Shown here in pieces: positions 25,718-33,767 of a stretch of 64,000 nt of DNA. Origin of the DNA: Halobacillus faecis (GTDB taxonomy: Bacteria > Bacillota > Bacilli > Bacillales > Halobacillaceae); the NCBI RefSeq assembly GCF_007991335.1, contig NZ_BJYD01000026.1, forward strand, positions 124,001 through 188,000. The letters run 5' to 3'. The notes beneath the pieces are model-generated. The model ran no database searches. It was not told where the DNA came from and saw only the letters and a program-made list of their open reading frames with translations. Position 1 is the stretch's first letter. Each line of letters begins with the position of its first letter. Made by a program: the position numbers and the translations under genes.

Positions 25718-26802
25718 TATGATTTATCCCGGTCTTTTTCTCTTTGTGTCTTAGAAAATAGCCCGATCACTGGACGTTTTCCTCGATACACTACTCCTGT
25801 CATCTCTGCAAACAGATGGAGTAAGAATAATATGATAAAAGTAATCATTAATGAGATCCCAAAAGATGTGAGAGAGAACAGCAACGCAAGCAAGCCGAAA
25901 ACGGCACTGAACGCATAGATAATCAAGACTGTAGCTCTATGGCTGAACCCTGCTTCCAGGATTTGATAATGGATGTGTTTATTATCCGGCATCATAATCT
26001 TCTGTTTATTGATCAGTCTCCGTACAATCGAGAACAACGTATCAAAAACGGGAATGGCTAACACGATGATTGGAATGACAAAGCTGAACAATGTGACATT
26101 CTTAAACAAGCCGACCATAGAAATGACGGCCATGGAATAACCGAGAAACAATGAACCCGTATCTCCCATATAGATGGAGGCAGGGTGAAAATTATGAAAT
26201 AAGAAACCAATATTGCTTCCGATCAAGACGACACACAAGTACACGATCGCCACCTGAGGCTCGATTGCGAGTGCCATTACGGCAATGCTGATCAATGAGA
26301 TGGTTGAAACACCAGCGGCCAGCCCGTCCAATCCATCAATCAAGTTAATCGCATTGGTAATTCCAATAATCCAAACGAACGTAAAGATAATACTGATAGG
26401 ATCACTTAACGACACCATCCCAATGAATGGAACACTCAAGACATCAATCTTCAACCCAGCAAAGATGAGAACGCCTGCCGCCGCCACTTGGCCTAATAGC
26501 TTGAATAAAGGTCGAATCTGGTAGCGATCATCCAGGAGACCTGTAAGAACGATAATAAATGCCCCTATACAAATAGGAATGAGATAAGGAAGATCTGGGC
26601 GAATGTAAAGCATACCAGCCACAGCCCCTCCAAAGATGGCCAGTCCACCCATCCTCGGTGTGATTTCCTTATGAATTTTCCTCATTTCGGGGTAATCCAT
26701 CATTTTCCACTTCACTGCAAGTTTCATAACAGGAAAAACAAGAATGAAACTAACAGCCATTGACAAAACTATAGCAATCATAATGTCTACATAGATATTC
26801 AT
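25717..26802 (-). CDS. tagO: Undecaprenyl-phosphate N-acetylglucosaminyl 1-phosphate transferase
   Basis: Transfers GlcNAc-1-phosphate from UDP-GlcNAc to undecaprenyl phosphate, the first step of wall teichoic acid and related polymers. The 361-residue protein has about 10-11 membrane segments and the MraY/WecA motifs: an Asp-rich catalytic loop NAINLIDGLDGLAAG near 155, an Asp in YMGDTGSLFLG near 215, and the cytoplasmic HIHYQILEAGFSHR loop near 290. The ATG at 26802 follows GTGAGGA closely, whereas the frame continues to a GTG four codons upstream that lies inside this ribosome site. With tagA it forms the entry to wall glycopolymer synthesis. Confidence 0.92.
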   Translation of the reverse strand: MNIYVDIMIAIVLSMAVSFILVFPVMKLAVKWKMMDYPEMRKIHKEITPRMGGLAIFGGAVAGMLYIRPDLPYLIPICIGAFIIVLTGLLDDRYQIRPLFKLLGQVAAAGVLIFAGLKIDVLSVPFIGMVSLSDPISIIFTFVWIIGITNAINLIDGLDGLAAGVSTISLISIAVMALAIEPQVAIVYLCVVLIGSNIGFLFHNFHPASIYMGDTGSLFLGYSMAVISMVGLFKNVTLFSFVIPIIVLAIPVFDTLFSIVRRLINKQKIMMPDNKHIHYQILEAGFSHRATVLIIYAFSAVFGLLALLFSLTSFGISLMITFIILFLLHLFAEMTGVVYRGKRPVIGLFSKTQREKDRDKS

Positions 26803-26898
26803 AATAATCCTCACTTACATCTTAAGTTTCCTCTGAGCGGTTAAAATTATAACATAGATAGGTGGAGGTATAGAGCTCTGTTATGTACATCAACGCAC

Positions 26899-26940
26899 AA
26901 AAAACATCGCACACCTTGTCCACTGTGGCGATGCTTGTTT
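26899..26940 (-). terminator. Terminator after the 36-residue peptide gene
   Basis: Imperfect stem (CATCGC/GCGATG plus CA/TG pairs) followed by TTTTTTG on the minus strand, a few bases after the peptide stop codon. Confidence 0.7.
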
Positions 26941-26945
26941 CTTCA

Positions 26946-27056
26946 TTATTGTTGAAGTTGTTCGATTAAATGATCGATGACATCTTTAGAAGTTAGCAAC
27001 TCAGCGTCTTCCGTCTTCTGAATAATGTTTTGCAGTACATCTTTTAAATTATCCAT
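26946..27056 (-). CDS. 36-residue peptide behind an ECF-type promoter
   Basis: A small open frame encoding an amphipathic, mainly helical peptide that begins MDNLKDVLQNIIQKTEDAEL and ends IEQLQQ. It contains two predicted helices joined near residues 18-23. It has its own ribosome site (AAAGGTGGGGAGC before ATG), a terminator right after it and an ECF-type promoter at 27160-27187, so a real expressed unit is likely despite its size. The heptad-like Leu/Ile spacing suggests protein binding, comparable in size with regulatory peptides such as SinI or Sda, but I see no sequence match to them. Function unknown. Confidence 0.6.
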   Translation of the reverse strand: MDNLKDVLQNIIQKTEDAELLTSKDVIDHLIEQLQQ

Positions 27057-27159
27057 GCTCCCCACCTTTTCTTTAATGTCCTTTATGTCTTCTATTTACT
27101 TAAACGTTCGTCACTAAACGACTTTTTCTGTCTGTTGTTCTATGTATCTCTTATCCTAT

Positions 27160-27187
27160 TAGACGTAACAGCACACAAAAAGTTTCA
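27160..27187 (-). promoter_or_regulatory. ECF sigma factor-type promoter
   Basis: On the minus strand TGAAAC (27187-27182) is followed after exactly 16 bases by CGTCTA (27165-27160). This is the standard -35/-10 pattern for extracytoplasmic-function sigma factors of Bacilli (sigma-W, -M, -X group). The A/T-rich stretch directly after TGAAAC is also typical. It points at the 36-residue peptide gene with a leader of about 95 bases. Confidence 0.65.
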
Positions 27188-27334
27188 AAAAATGATTATT
27201 TCCGGGGAAATATGTTAAATCATTCTCTTATCTTATACTATTTCTCTACATATTTAAATAAAAATGTCAGAATATAATATGAACTCCCGAATTCATTCGT
27301 GTGGGTTTTCATTGAAAAGTCTGAATGAAAAAGC

Positions 27335-27375
27335 AAAGAACCTGACAGGCCAAACATGGCGTCGTCAGGTTCTTT
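27335..27375 (-). terminator. Terminator after the 186-residue protein gene
   Basis: Stem AAAGAACCTGAC / GTCAGGTTCTTT, 12 bp, with a 17-base loop, close to the stop codon at 27389. Confidence 0.8.
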
Positions 27376-27388
27376 CTGGTGATGCTAA

Positions 27389-27949
27389 TCAAGCATCCGT
27401 CCACGCTCTTCTCAGGGTCTTCAGATTGTAACTTTTTGTGCTGAACCTGTGAACATGTTTCTGGATTACTTCCACGCCTTCTTGATGGAAAGTGAAAAAG
27501 ATGACCGCCGGATGATGGAGGGAATCATAAAAGAAGATAGGATTGAAGCTTCTTTTCACTTTTCCGAACATCCATTGGTTGAACAAATCCAGTTCCCTCA
27601 CGTATGCGTCATCTATGATTGCCTGCTGGATAACATCCGTCTTTTGGTCACTGTATTCTTTTACATGATGGTAACAAACCGCTGCCTGTAAATAAGAAAG
27701 AGGCGATTCATCCCCGATAATTCCATCCATCCAATCCGGTTCCTCAACTTCTACACCCTTATTTTCAGCATAAATTTGCCCATCCCGTCGAAACAAGTTC
27801 CAACCTGCCTTCAAACGTAACTGAGAATAGTGGGAAACGATTGAATTCAGCTTTAGTGATTCCTCGGATGGATCCAACAAAAATGGAGGATGAGTTGAAC
27901 AAACATTTCTCCGTGCTGCTTCTCTAGTGAATATGGTCTTGTTCCTCAA
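27389..27949 (-). CDS. Hypothetical protein downstream of a SinR-like regulator
   Basis: A 186-residue soluble protein without signal peptide or membrane segment. It is rich in aromatic residues (WNLFRRDGQIYAENKG, QWMFGKVKRSFNPIFFYDSLHH). I do not recognise a family. The start codon is TTG at 27949, supported by GGAGGGGGAG five bases upstream, which is stronger than any internal ATG context. It lies 70 bases after the SinR-like gene on the same strand and ends at a strong terminator, so the two probably form one transcript. A regulatory or sporulation/biofilm-related role is only a guess. Confidence 0.6.
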   Translation of the reverse strand: MRNKTIFTREAARRNVCSTHPPFLLDPSEESLKLNSIVSHYSQLRLKAGWNLFRRDGQIYAENKGVEVEEPDWMDGIIGDESPLSYLQAAVCYHHVKEYSDQKTDVIQQAIIDDAYVRELDLFNQWMFGKVKRSFNPIFFYDSLHHPAVIFFTFHQEGVEVIQKHVHRFSTKSYNLKTLRRAWTDA

Positions 27950-28019
27950 ACTCCCCCTCCTTCCTTGGAAAAGAATGTTTTAGCCGGCGACCGCGGGTTC
28001 TCATCTCTTCCATAGAGAT

Positions 28020-28259
28020 TCACTTTGCATCCTTATTTTCTTCTTCCGCGTGTGCATACTTGTGTGTCAACAACTCTTCCAAGGGAACACCAAGCGTTTT
28101 GGCCAACTTTCCCATAACAATAAGAGAAGGGTTCGCCTGGACCCCACGCTCGATATTGCTGATATAGGATTTTGACACTCCAGACTGTTTTGCAAATTCA
28201 TTGACTGATAGATTTTTCCCCACTCTAAGTACTCGTATTTTTTCACCGATAGGGGTCAT
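28020..28259 (-). CDS. XRE/SinR-like DNA-binding protein lacking the SinI-binding domain
   Basis: A 79-residue protein consisting almost only of a Cro/CI helix-turn-helix: IGEKIRVLRVGKNLSVNEFAKQSGVSKSYISNIERG, then ANPSLIVMGKLAKTLGVPLEELL. Spacing and residues match the DNA-binding half of SinR (SKSYISNIERGVQANPS against AKSYLSSIERNLQTNPS). SinR is about 111 residues, with a C-terminal dimerisation and SinI-binding helical hairpin that is absent here; the protein ends with an acidic tail. A SinI-like peptide is encoded at 29978-30112. Whether this short form binds it is doubtful, so a full SinR may exist elsewhere. Confidence 0.8.
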   Translation of the reverse strand: MTPIGEKIRVLRVGKNLSVNEFAKQSGVSKSYISNIERGVQANPSLIVMGKLAKTLGVPLEELLTHKYAHAEEENKDAK

Positions 28260-28704
28260 AACCGTTCCTCACTTTCTTGATCATAGGTTTGACTTTTATT
28301 AACGACATACCATTGTTCTTTATTAAGAATATTATAATACTATTTTTCGCTAAAAGAAACAGTCAATTCTCATTATTTCGAACAATTTCCAGTTGATTCC
28401 CTTCTGTTAGCTCTCTCATCCTCCTTTATTATTTCTTTTTTAAGAACAAAGGCGGTGACATGAAAGAAACGCTTCTGGCATTAAGGGTGTTCTCTTCCTC
28501 TAGGAGGATTTCTCATAAAGATATTCAGGTGCCAGTTGGACGACATGTGCACTAGAACTCTTAAAGACACGTTAAGAAAAACAACTGGAGAGCTATCTGG
28601 AAAACAGTGTAGGGTTAAGGATGGAGGTTGCTTCGCAGGGGGATTTGTATATTTATCGTTTCTTAGACAACAAAAAAAGACGAACGGTGATCGTTCGTCC
28701 ATCT
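28260..28704. other. Intergenic region between the SinR-like and AraC genes
   Basis: About 440 bases. The left part should contain the SinR-like promoter. A 31-codon plus-strand frame at 28458-28553 has an AAAGGCGGTGAC site next to its ATG, but the spacing is short and there is no other support. The right end is the terminator of the AraC gene. Confidence 0.35.
28670..28700 (-). terminator. Terminator after the AraC-family gene
   Basis: Stem GACGAACG / CGTTCGTC with a 5-base loop, followed on the minus strand by TTTTTTTG. Confidence 0.85.
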
Positions 28705-29895
28705 TTACTCTTCGTGCACTCTGTATTTTTGGCGGAATTCTTTCGGCCCCACACCGACTATACTTTTAAACACTCTCGTAAAATAACTTTGGCTGTTATA
28801 TCCAAGCAGGATACTAATATCCATTAGAGAATGGTGGGTGATACATAACAATTCTTTTGCTTCTTTTATTCGCTGCTGATTGATGAATTGCGTGATCGAG
28901 ACCCCTTTTTCCTTCGTGAAAACGCCTGATAGATAGTTAGGGTTTACATTGAGGGTTTCAGCAATACCCTTTAAGTTCAGATCTTTAGTTAAGTTTTGAA
29001 AAATATACCGCTGTGTTCTCTCAACCAAAGGGGAGTGCATACGGCGGTTCTTACTGTTCCTGATTCGTTCCAGAAACGATTGAAGGATGTTCATTTCCAA
29101 GAATTTCAGATCCTCTGATGTTTCTCTGGCTTCTAAGAAATTAATATAAAAATCGCACAGCGAATCGATTTCATCCTGCTGGGCTCCTTTTTCCATGCAT
29201 AAATAGCTTAATTCAGAAATCCAGCGAATCAGTTGATTTTTATGTTGACGAACATCCTTGGCGGCCATGATTTTTTCTCTAAGTCCTTGATACTCTTCAA
29301 TCGCTTCTTCGTCACCATTTTTAAATAGTTCGGTAAATCTTTGTTTAGATGCCACAGTTTCGTGGTAAGAAGGAAGTGTTTGGGCATAGGACTGGTATTC
29401 CTTTCGCATTCTATCTTGCGAAAAACCTTGGCTCGAGATTTTCTTCCGCTTCGGTAATAGTTGGTTTAGCAACCGTTTTAGGGCACTAACCTCAACCTGG
29501 TTGATCATCGAAAGTTGAGCAAAATACTCAACGAATTGTTCTTCCAAATCAGAGTCCAAATCGTTCATGACAAGATTCATCCTGACATGCTTTCTAAGCA
29601 CTTCTTGTTGGACAAACGGCCCTATCCCTACCACGAAATCCTTCCCATCATCATCCATGCACGGGTATAAGAGTAGGTGTTGGTGGTAGTGATCGGTGTA
29701 CAACTGCATCGTGAACGGTTGTTTTCTACTTTCATCGATGTAGCTTCTATGTATATCTCTCAGCACTTTAGGCGGTTTCTGAAAACTATCCGGGAAACAA
29801 TAGACCATTTTATTGCGTTCATTGAACAATAAAACGGGGGTATTCATAGCGATCGAACAATCTTTTAATAAGTTTATCAGCTCATATTTGGTCAT
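28705..29895 (-). CDS. AraC family transcriptional regulator
   Basis: A 396-residue regulator. The C-terminal 100 residues form the double helix-turn-helix of AraC proteins: LKGIAETLNVNPNYLSGVF and SLMDISILLGYNSQSYFTRVFKSIVGVGPKEFR. The N-terminal 290 residues resemble a cytoplasmic ligand or PocR/PAS-like sensory region with no membrane segments (for example LFNERNKMVYCFPDSFQ), so this is a one-component sensor of unknown signal. The closest possible targets are the neighbours, including the SinI-like gene upstream, but no operator was recognised. Confidence 0.82.
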   Translation of the reverse strand: MTKYELINLLKDCSIAMNTPVLLFNERNKMVYCFPDSFQKPPKVLRDIHRSYIDESRKQPFTMQLYTDHYHQHLLLYPCMDDDGKDFVVGIGPFVQQEVLRKHVRMNLVMNDLDSDLEEQFVEYFAQLSMINQVEVSALKRLLNQLLPKRKKISSQGFSQDRMRKEYQSYAQTLPSYHETVASKQRFTELFKNGDEEAIEEYQGLREKIMAAKDVRQHKNQLIRWISELSYLCMEKGAQQDEIDSLCDFYINFLEARETSEDLKFLEMNILQSFLERIRNSKNRRMHSPLVERTQRYIFQNLTKDLNLKGIAETLNVNPNYLSGVFTKEKGVSITQFINQQRIKEAKELLCITHHSLMDISILLGYNSQSYFTRVFKSIVGVGPKEFRQKYRVHEE

Positions 29896-29944
29896 AAGGA
29901 CCCCTCTTTCTGCCCCTTCTTTTTACTCAGTACTTCTATCATGT

Positions 29945-29978
29945 CAAAAAAAGAACACCCTTTCAAGTTAAAGGGTGT
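29945..29978 (-). terminator. Terminator of the sinI-like gene
   Basis: Nine-bp stem ACACCCTTT / AAAGGGTGT immediately after the stop codon, followed on the minus strand by TTCTTTTTTT. Confidence 0.85.
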
Positions 29979-30112
29979 CAGACCGTTTTCGCTGATTTCG
30001 TATGATTTCTCAAATAATCTCTTACCTCTTCCGTACTCAACCCCAAGGCTTTCGCTTCTTTTAATAAAGAAACCCACTCTTTATCCAACTTCTCTCTAGG
30101 TACCGTTTCCAT
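29978..30112 (-). CDS. sinI: SinI-family anti-repressor peptide
   Basis: A 44-residue protein, too short for usual ORF cut-offs. Residues 9-37 read LDKEWVSLLKEAKALGLSTE followed by EVRDYLRNH. They align with the SinR-binding helix hairpin of SinI (DQEWVELMVEAKEANISPEE...). SinI sequesters SinR and releases matrix/biofilm genes from repression. GGGGAGG lies eight bases before the ATG, and a terminator begins at the stop codon. It stands as a single-gene unit between the IDEAL-domain gene and the AraC regulator, not next to a full sinR as in B. subtilis. The partner may be a SinR elsewhere; the SinR-like protein at 28020-28259 lacks the matching domain. Confidence 0.8.
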   Translation of the reverse strand: METVPREKLDKEWVSLLKEAKALGLSTEEVRDYLRNHTKSAKTV

Positions 30113-30324
30113 CCACTTAACCTCCCCTAATGGTCATTCGATGAGTTAAACTTTGTGAACGGTGAAATCCGTATCACTGAGCTCTTCTTGTCCTTGTCTT
30201 AGTACCATTATAATGGATGGATAGAAATGGAATTTTAACAATATTCACTTATTTTTAAAATTTTTCAGATAACTTTTGAATATTCAATTAAAGATGTTGT
30301 ATTTTTTTGACGAATAAAGTATAG

Positions 30325-30363
30325 ACAATAAACAACCAGGTGGGACGAACCACACCTGGTTGT
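30325..30363 (-). terminator. Terminator after the IDEAL-domain gene
   Basis: Perfect 11-bp stem ACAACCAGGTG / CACCTGGTTGT with a 10-base loop, followed on the minus strand by TTATTGT. Confidence 0.75.
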
Positions 30364-30365
30364 AA

Positions 30366-30821
30366 TCATTGGTACATGTTATTCCATTTTTCAGTGAGAA
30401 GACGGAAGGCGTCTTCATCATTTTGATCGATCGCCTTGTCGATGAGGCGTCGAAGGTTGTTTTTTTCTAATTCACGGATGATTTCCTTCACTTCTTTAGA
30501 TGATTGCTGACTGATTTCGATCCCCTCTTCATAATACGGCGACACAATCGAATGAAGGTGCTTTAGAAACTCAGGCAGTTGCAGTAAATCGGAGACAGAA
30601 ACATAGACCATTTTCTTGCCCCGTTGAAAGACGAATATATCGAAAACGTTATGCACCCGCTGGCGATTGCGGTCGATTATAATTTCTCTTGATTCCATCG
30701 GGATGAACTGATACAACTCGTTATCAATGAATAGCGAAAAGTACTGGTAGGCTAGAACGACTCGAATGAAGCGTTTGTCTTCTTTAACATAGTATGGCTT
30801 AAGCATTTTTATGTTCAACAT
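30366..30821 (-). CDS. IDEAL-domain protein
   Basis: A 151-residue protein. Residues 1-100 form a mixed domain without clear relatives (IRVVLAYQYFSLFIDNELYQFIP). Residues 112-150 carry an IDEAL domain: NNLRRLIDKAIDQNDEDAFRLL, with the conserved I-D-x-A-x(4)-D-x-x-x-F spacing. IDEAL domains occur in small Bacillaceae proteins such as YpiB and are thought to mediate protein contacts. The ATG at 30821 follows AAGGGGTGG. It is a single-gene unit next to sinI. Function unknown. Confidence 0.75.
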   Translation of the reverse strand: MLNIKMLKPYYVKEDKRFIRVVLAYQYFSLFIDNELYQFIPMESREIIIDRNRQRVHNVFDIFVFQRGKKMVYVSVSDLLQLPEFLKHLHSIVSPYYEEGIEISQQSSKEVKEIIRELEKNNLRRLIDKAIDQNDEDAFRLLTEKWNNMYQ

Positions 30822-31074
30822 GGGCCCACCCCTTTTTCATTAAATCTGAATTTTCAGTATTTTATTCTATTATCGCGCATTTGTCAACAAAATGAAAGCG
30901 ATTTATCTGGAATGGGCTTGGGGGGATGGCGTTTCATGGAGGAGAAGTTATGAGGAGTGAGAAGGATATGATGGACACTTCCTGACTCCTATGTAAAGCT
31001 GGGGGGGATCACGCCATGACTAAGTGGAATAGCTTAATGTAAGTTCCATATCGACTTCACTCAAATTCATTATG

Positions 31075-31116
31075 AAAAAACCTCGGTCCCGTAAGAAGCG
31101 GGGTCGAGGTTTTTTG
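31075..31116 (-). terminator. Terminator after the phosphoglucomutase gene
   Basis: Stem AACCTCG-GT-CCC / GGG-GT-CGAGGTT between A and T runs, just past the stop codon. Confidence 0.85.
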
Positions 31117-31118
31117 AT

Positions 31119-32825
31119 TTAGATAAGCGCATGCAAGCGTTCGTTAACGGTTGCTTTTACTGCAGCTAGTAGTTCTTCACTTTCTTTTCTTGAGCCGGAT
31201 TTCACGCCGTAATAAAACTTGATCTTCGGTTCTGTACCCGATGGGCGCAGGCAGAACCAGCAATCGTCTTCAAGGATGAATTTGACGACATTGGATGTCG
31301 GAAGGTCAATTTCCTCTTCCGTTCCATCCTGGACATGTTTCCGAATGGTCGTCGCGTAATCTTCGATGGCAATGACTTTCTTACCACCCGCTTCTTTGAT
31401 ATCTGCGTTACGGAAGTCGTCCATGATGGCTTTAATTTGTTCGGTTCCTGATTTTCCTTCGAGTTTCATGGACTGAAGGTCTTCAAGGAAGTAGCCGTGT
31501 TTTTCATACAACTCATCAAGCGCATGGAGCAATGTCTTGCCCTGGTTCTTCCAGTACGCCCCGACTTCTGCTGCAAGGACAGCCGCCTGGACAGCGTCTT
31601 TGTCACGAGCAAAGTCTTTTACAAGATAGCCGTAGCTTTCCTCGTACCCGAACATAAATGTATGCTCACCGGTCTGCTCATATTCACGGATCTTTTCGCC
31701 GATGAACTTAAAGCCTGTCAGCGTATCAAGCGAACGGATGCCGTATGCGTTTGCGATGACGCGTCCGAACTCAGACGTTACGATCGTTTTAATCAGTAGA
31801 CCGTTTTTCGGTAACTGTTCAGATTGACCGAGAATGTAATCCAATAGAAGCGCGCCGGTCTGGTTCCCTGTAAGGACGACATACTCTCCATTTTCATTCG
31901 GGACAGCAATTCCAAGGCGGTCGGCATCCGGATCTGTCGCCATCAACAGGTCAGCATCGATCGCTTTTCCTTGTTCAATCGCCATTTCGAAGGCCTGATG
32001 TTCTTCAGGATTCGGAGATGCTACAGTAGTAAATTCAGGATCCGGCTTTGCTTGTTCCTCTACAATATGGATGGAAGTGAATCCACTTTGCTGCAGACCT
32101 TTTTCTACAAGATCACGGGCCGTACCGTGCAGAGGTGTGAATACAAGGGATAGATCCTTTTTGATATCCGGCTGGACAGTAACGCCTTTCAGTGCTTCCA
32201 GATAAGCAGCATCTACCTCATCATCGATCCAGCGAAGCAGCCCTTTTTCTTCAAGCTCTAGCTGATCAGCCGCTTCAACTTTCAATTCATTTTCCACTTT
32301 GTTGACAAAATCGATCATGATTTCCGCCTGCTCTGGAGGAAGTTGGCCGCCATCTTCGTTATAGGCTTTGAAGCCATTGTATTCCGGAGGGTTGTGGCTT
32401 GCTGTTACGACTACACCTGCCGCTGCGTTCAAGTGACGGACAGCGAATGATAGTTCCGGTGTCGGTCTTAAGGATGTGAACACGTAAGAAGGAATGCCGT
32501 GGTGACCAAGGACACGAGCGGTTTCTACCGCGAACTCCTTGGACATATAACGGGAGTCATAGGCGATAGCTACGCCCCGGTTGGACAAGCCCTGGTCGTT
32601 GACATACGTAGCCAGGCCTTCGGCGGCTTTTCTCACCGTGTAGATGTTCATGCGGTTCGTACCTGGTCCGAGCTTTCCGCGCATTCCACCAGTTCCGAAT
32701 TCCAGGTTCTTGTAGAAAGCATCTTCCAATGATTGTTCATCTGATGTAAGTTCTTCTAGCTTTGATGCAAGATCAGCATCAAGTTCGGTAAATTCTTTCC
32801 AACGGTTGTAATCATTTTTCCACAT
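31119..32825 (-). CDS. pgcA: Alpha-phosphoglucomutase / phospho-sugar mutase
   Basis: Interconverts glucose-1-phosphate and glucose-6-phosphate, linking the Leloir pathway and UDP-glucose synthesis for wall polymers to glycolysis. The 568 residues match Bacillus PgcA. Motifs: the phosphoserine loop VVTASHNPPEYNGFKAY near 140, the Mg loop DPDADRLG near 300, the sugar loop GYEESYGY near 395, and the phosphate-binding RPSGTEPKIKFY near 540. The ATG at 32825 is chosen because AAGGAGTG lies 8-9 bases upstream; a TTG three codons earlier overlaps this site. Confidence 0.93.
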   Translation of the reverse strand: MWKNDYNRWKEFTELDADLASKLEELTSDEQSLEDAFYKNLEFGTGGMRGKLGPGTNRMNIYTVRKAAEGLATYVNDQGLSNRGVAIAYDSRYMSKEFAVETARVLGHHGIPSYVFTSLRPTPELSFAVRHLNAAAGVVVTASHNPPEYNGFKAYNEDGGQLPPEQAEIMIDFVNKVENELKVEAADQLELEEKGLLRWIDDEVDAAYLEALKGVTVQPDIKKDLSLVFTPLHGTARDLVEKGLQQSGFTSIHIVEEQAKPDPEFTTVASPNPEEHQAFEMAIEQGKAIDADLLMATDPDADRLGIAVPNENGEYVVLTGNQTGALLLDYILGQSEQLPKNGLLIKTIVTSEFGRVIANAYGIRSLDTLTGFKFIGEKIREYEQTGEHTFMFGYEESYGYLVKDFARDKDAVQAAVLAAEVGAYWKNQGKTLLHALDELYEKHGYFLEDLQSMKLEGKSGTEQIKAIMDDFRNADIKEAGGKKVIAIEDYATTIRKHVQDGTEEEIDLPTSNVVKFILEDDCWFCLRPSGTEPKIKFYYGVKSGSRKESEELLAAVKATVNERLHALI

Positions 32826-33071
32826 GCACAACACTCCTTCGTGTTTATTTTTCTTTAACTATTAGGGAAGTGATTTTTTAAGAGCGGAAATTCTTCTAGT
32901 GACAGGGAATGAGCCCGACATGATTCCTACTCGTTCTTCTCTAGTCTTTTCATTCGCCATTATTTGGTCGAATTCCTGTTTTTTCGGCGCATTTAGATAG
33001 AAATCTTTTCAATTTCTTTACCTTTTACACCAGGGGCTAGTAAACTATGTATCCGCTTATATTATTGTAAC

Positions 33072-33122
33072 ATTTCCATAAGACGGTTCTCTTATGGAAA
33101 TATCTGTATGACCTGGTACACC
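33072..33122 (+). repeat. Hairpin plus REP-like half-site TGTATGACCTGGTACACC
   Basis: The hairpin with arms ATTTCCATAAG / CTTATGGAAAT is followed after a few bases by the half-site at 33105-33122. A decayed copy (GCACCCTGGTTAGG) follows at about 33131-33144. Confidence 0.6.
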
Positions 33123-33160
33123 ATTAGAATGCACCCTGGTTAGGCGTTGCTAGTAGGCGA

Positions 33161-33205
33161 ATGATAGGTGGTAATATTTGTATGACCTGGTCACCCTATC
33201 ATTTC
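33161..33205 (+). repeat. REP-like half-site inside an imperfect hairpin
   Basis: TGTATGACCTGGTCACC at 33179-33195 is bracketed by AATGATAGG and CTATCATT, so the half-site forms the loop side of a larger imperfect hairpin. AATATTTG just before it also precedes the half-site at 40127. Confidence 0.6.
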
Positions 33206-33206
33206 C

Positions 33207-33248
33207 ATAAAAAAAGAAGGCCGCTATGGTTGGCTAGCGGCCTTCTTT
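33207..33248 (-). terminator. Terminator after the 79-residue protein gene
   Basis: Stem AAAGAAGGCCGCTA / TAGCGGCCTTCTTT with an 8-9-base loop and a long A run giving T on the minus strand. Confidence 0.85.
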
Positions 33249-33271
33249 CCTTTGTTACTCCATGTGTGATG

Positions 33272-33511
33272 TTAATCTGCGGGGAAAAAATTGAGTAGAG
33301 ATTTGTGGATTTCACCACAAACTTCCATATGCATCGTATCCTGATTACAGCTATTCTCTTTTTCTCTGTGTACTCGATAGGCCGTCCTCATGCCTTCTCG
33401 AATAAATTCGTCTTTTCTCGTATATACGCCCCATTTCTGCACGAGATCATTAATGTAACGATCGTAAAGCATTAATGAATATGGCAGCATTGGGGGACCC
33501 CCGTAGTTCAT
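33272..33511 (-). CDS. Small hypothetical protein
   Basis: A 79-residue soluble protein beginning MNYGGPPMLPYSLMLYDRYI, with two Cys in the second half (CNQDTMHMEVC) that could form a metal or disulfide pair. I do not recognise the family. A near-ideal ribosome site, AGGAGGTGATATAG, precedes the ATG and a strong terminator follows, so it is almost certainly expressed. It stands alone between pgcA and the threonine operon. Confidence 0.65.
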   Translation of the reverse strand: MNYGGPPMLPYSLMLYDRYINDLVQKWGVYTRKDEFIREGMRTAYRVHREKENSCNQDTMHMEVCGEIHKSLLNFFPAD

Positions 33512-33767
33512 CTATATCACCTCCTGGAATATATTTTCATATTAGTTATAAAGTACCTCGCATAAATAGTCAATATCTCCTAATTCTCACCTTTATTCGA
33601 CCTTACAAAATTTACAATAAATTATTCTAAGAAAATGTGTTTTTCCCTCACTATATTATCGAAATTTAGTTTCTTCAGAGACAATATTGGTGTAAAAATC
33701 TTTTTTTAGTTGTTTGTTAACTAATTGTAAATGTTACGTAAATTCCTCTCACATCTTATCTTCCAAA

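Larger units (their letters stand above)
32826..33271. other. Intergenic region with two REP-like sites
   Basis: About 445 bases without a supported gene. It contains the pgcA promoter side, a hairpin at 33072-33101 (11-bp arms ATTTCCATAAG / CTTATGGAAAT), two REP-like half-sites (33105-33122, 33179-33195) and the terminator of the 79-residue protein gene. Confidence 0.5.

Noticed and set aside
28458-28553. 31-codon plus-strand peptide with AAAGGCGGTGAC next to its ATG
   Set aside because: Spacing of the ribosome site is too short, no terminator or similarity; could be chance.
29892-30077. 61-codon minus-strand open frame
   Set aside because: It is an alternative frame over the SinI-like gene; the SinI frame has family similarity, ribosome site and terminator.
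30325-30363. Palindrome with CCAGGTG / CACCTGG that looked like another REP-like copy
   Set aside because: The core differs (AACCAGGTG, not GACCTGGT) and it sits as a normal terminator of the IDEAL-domain gene.
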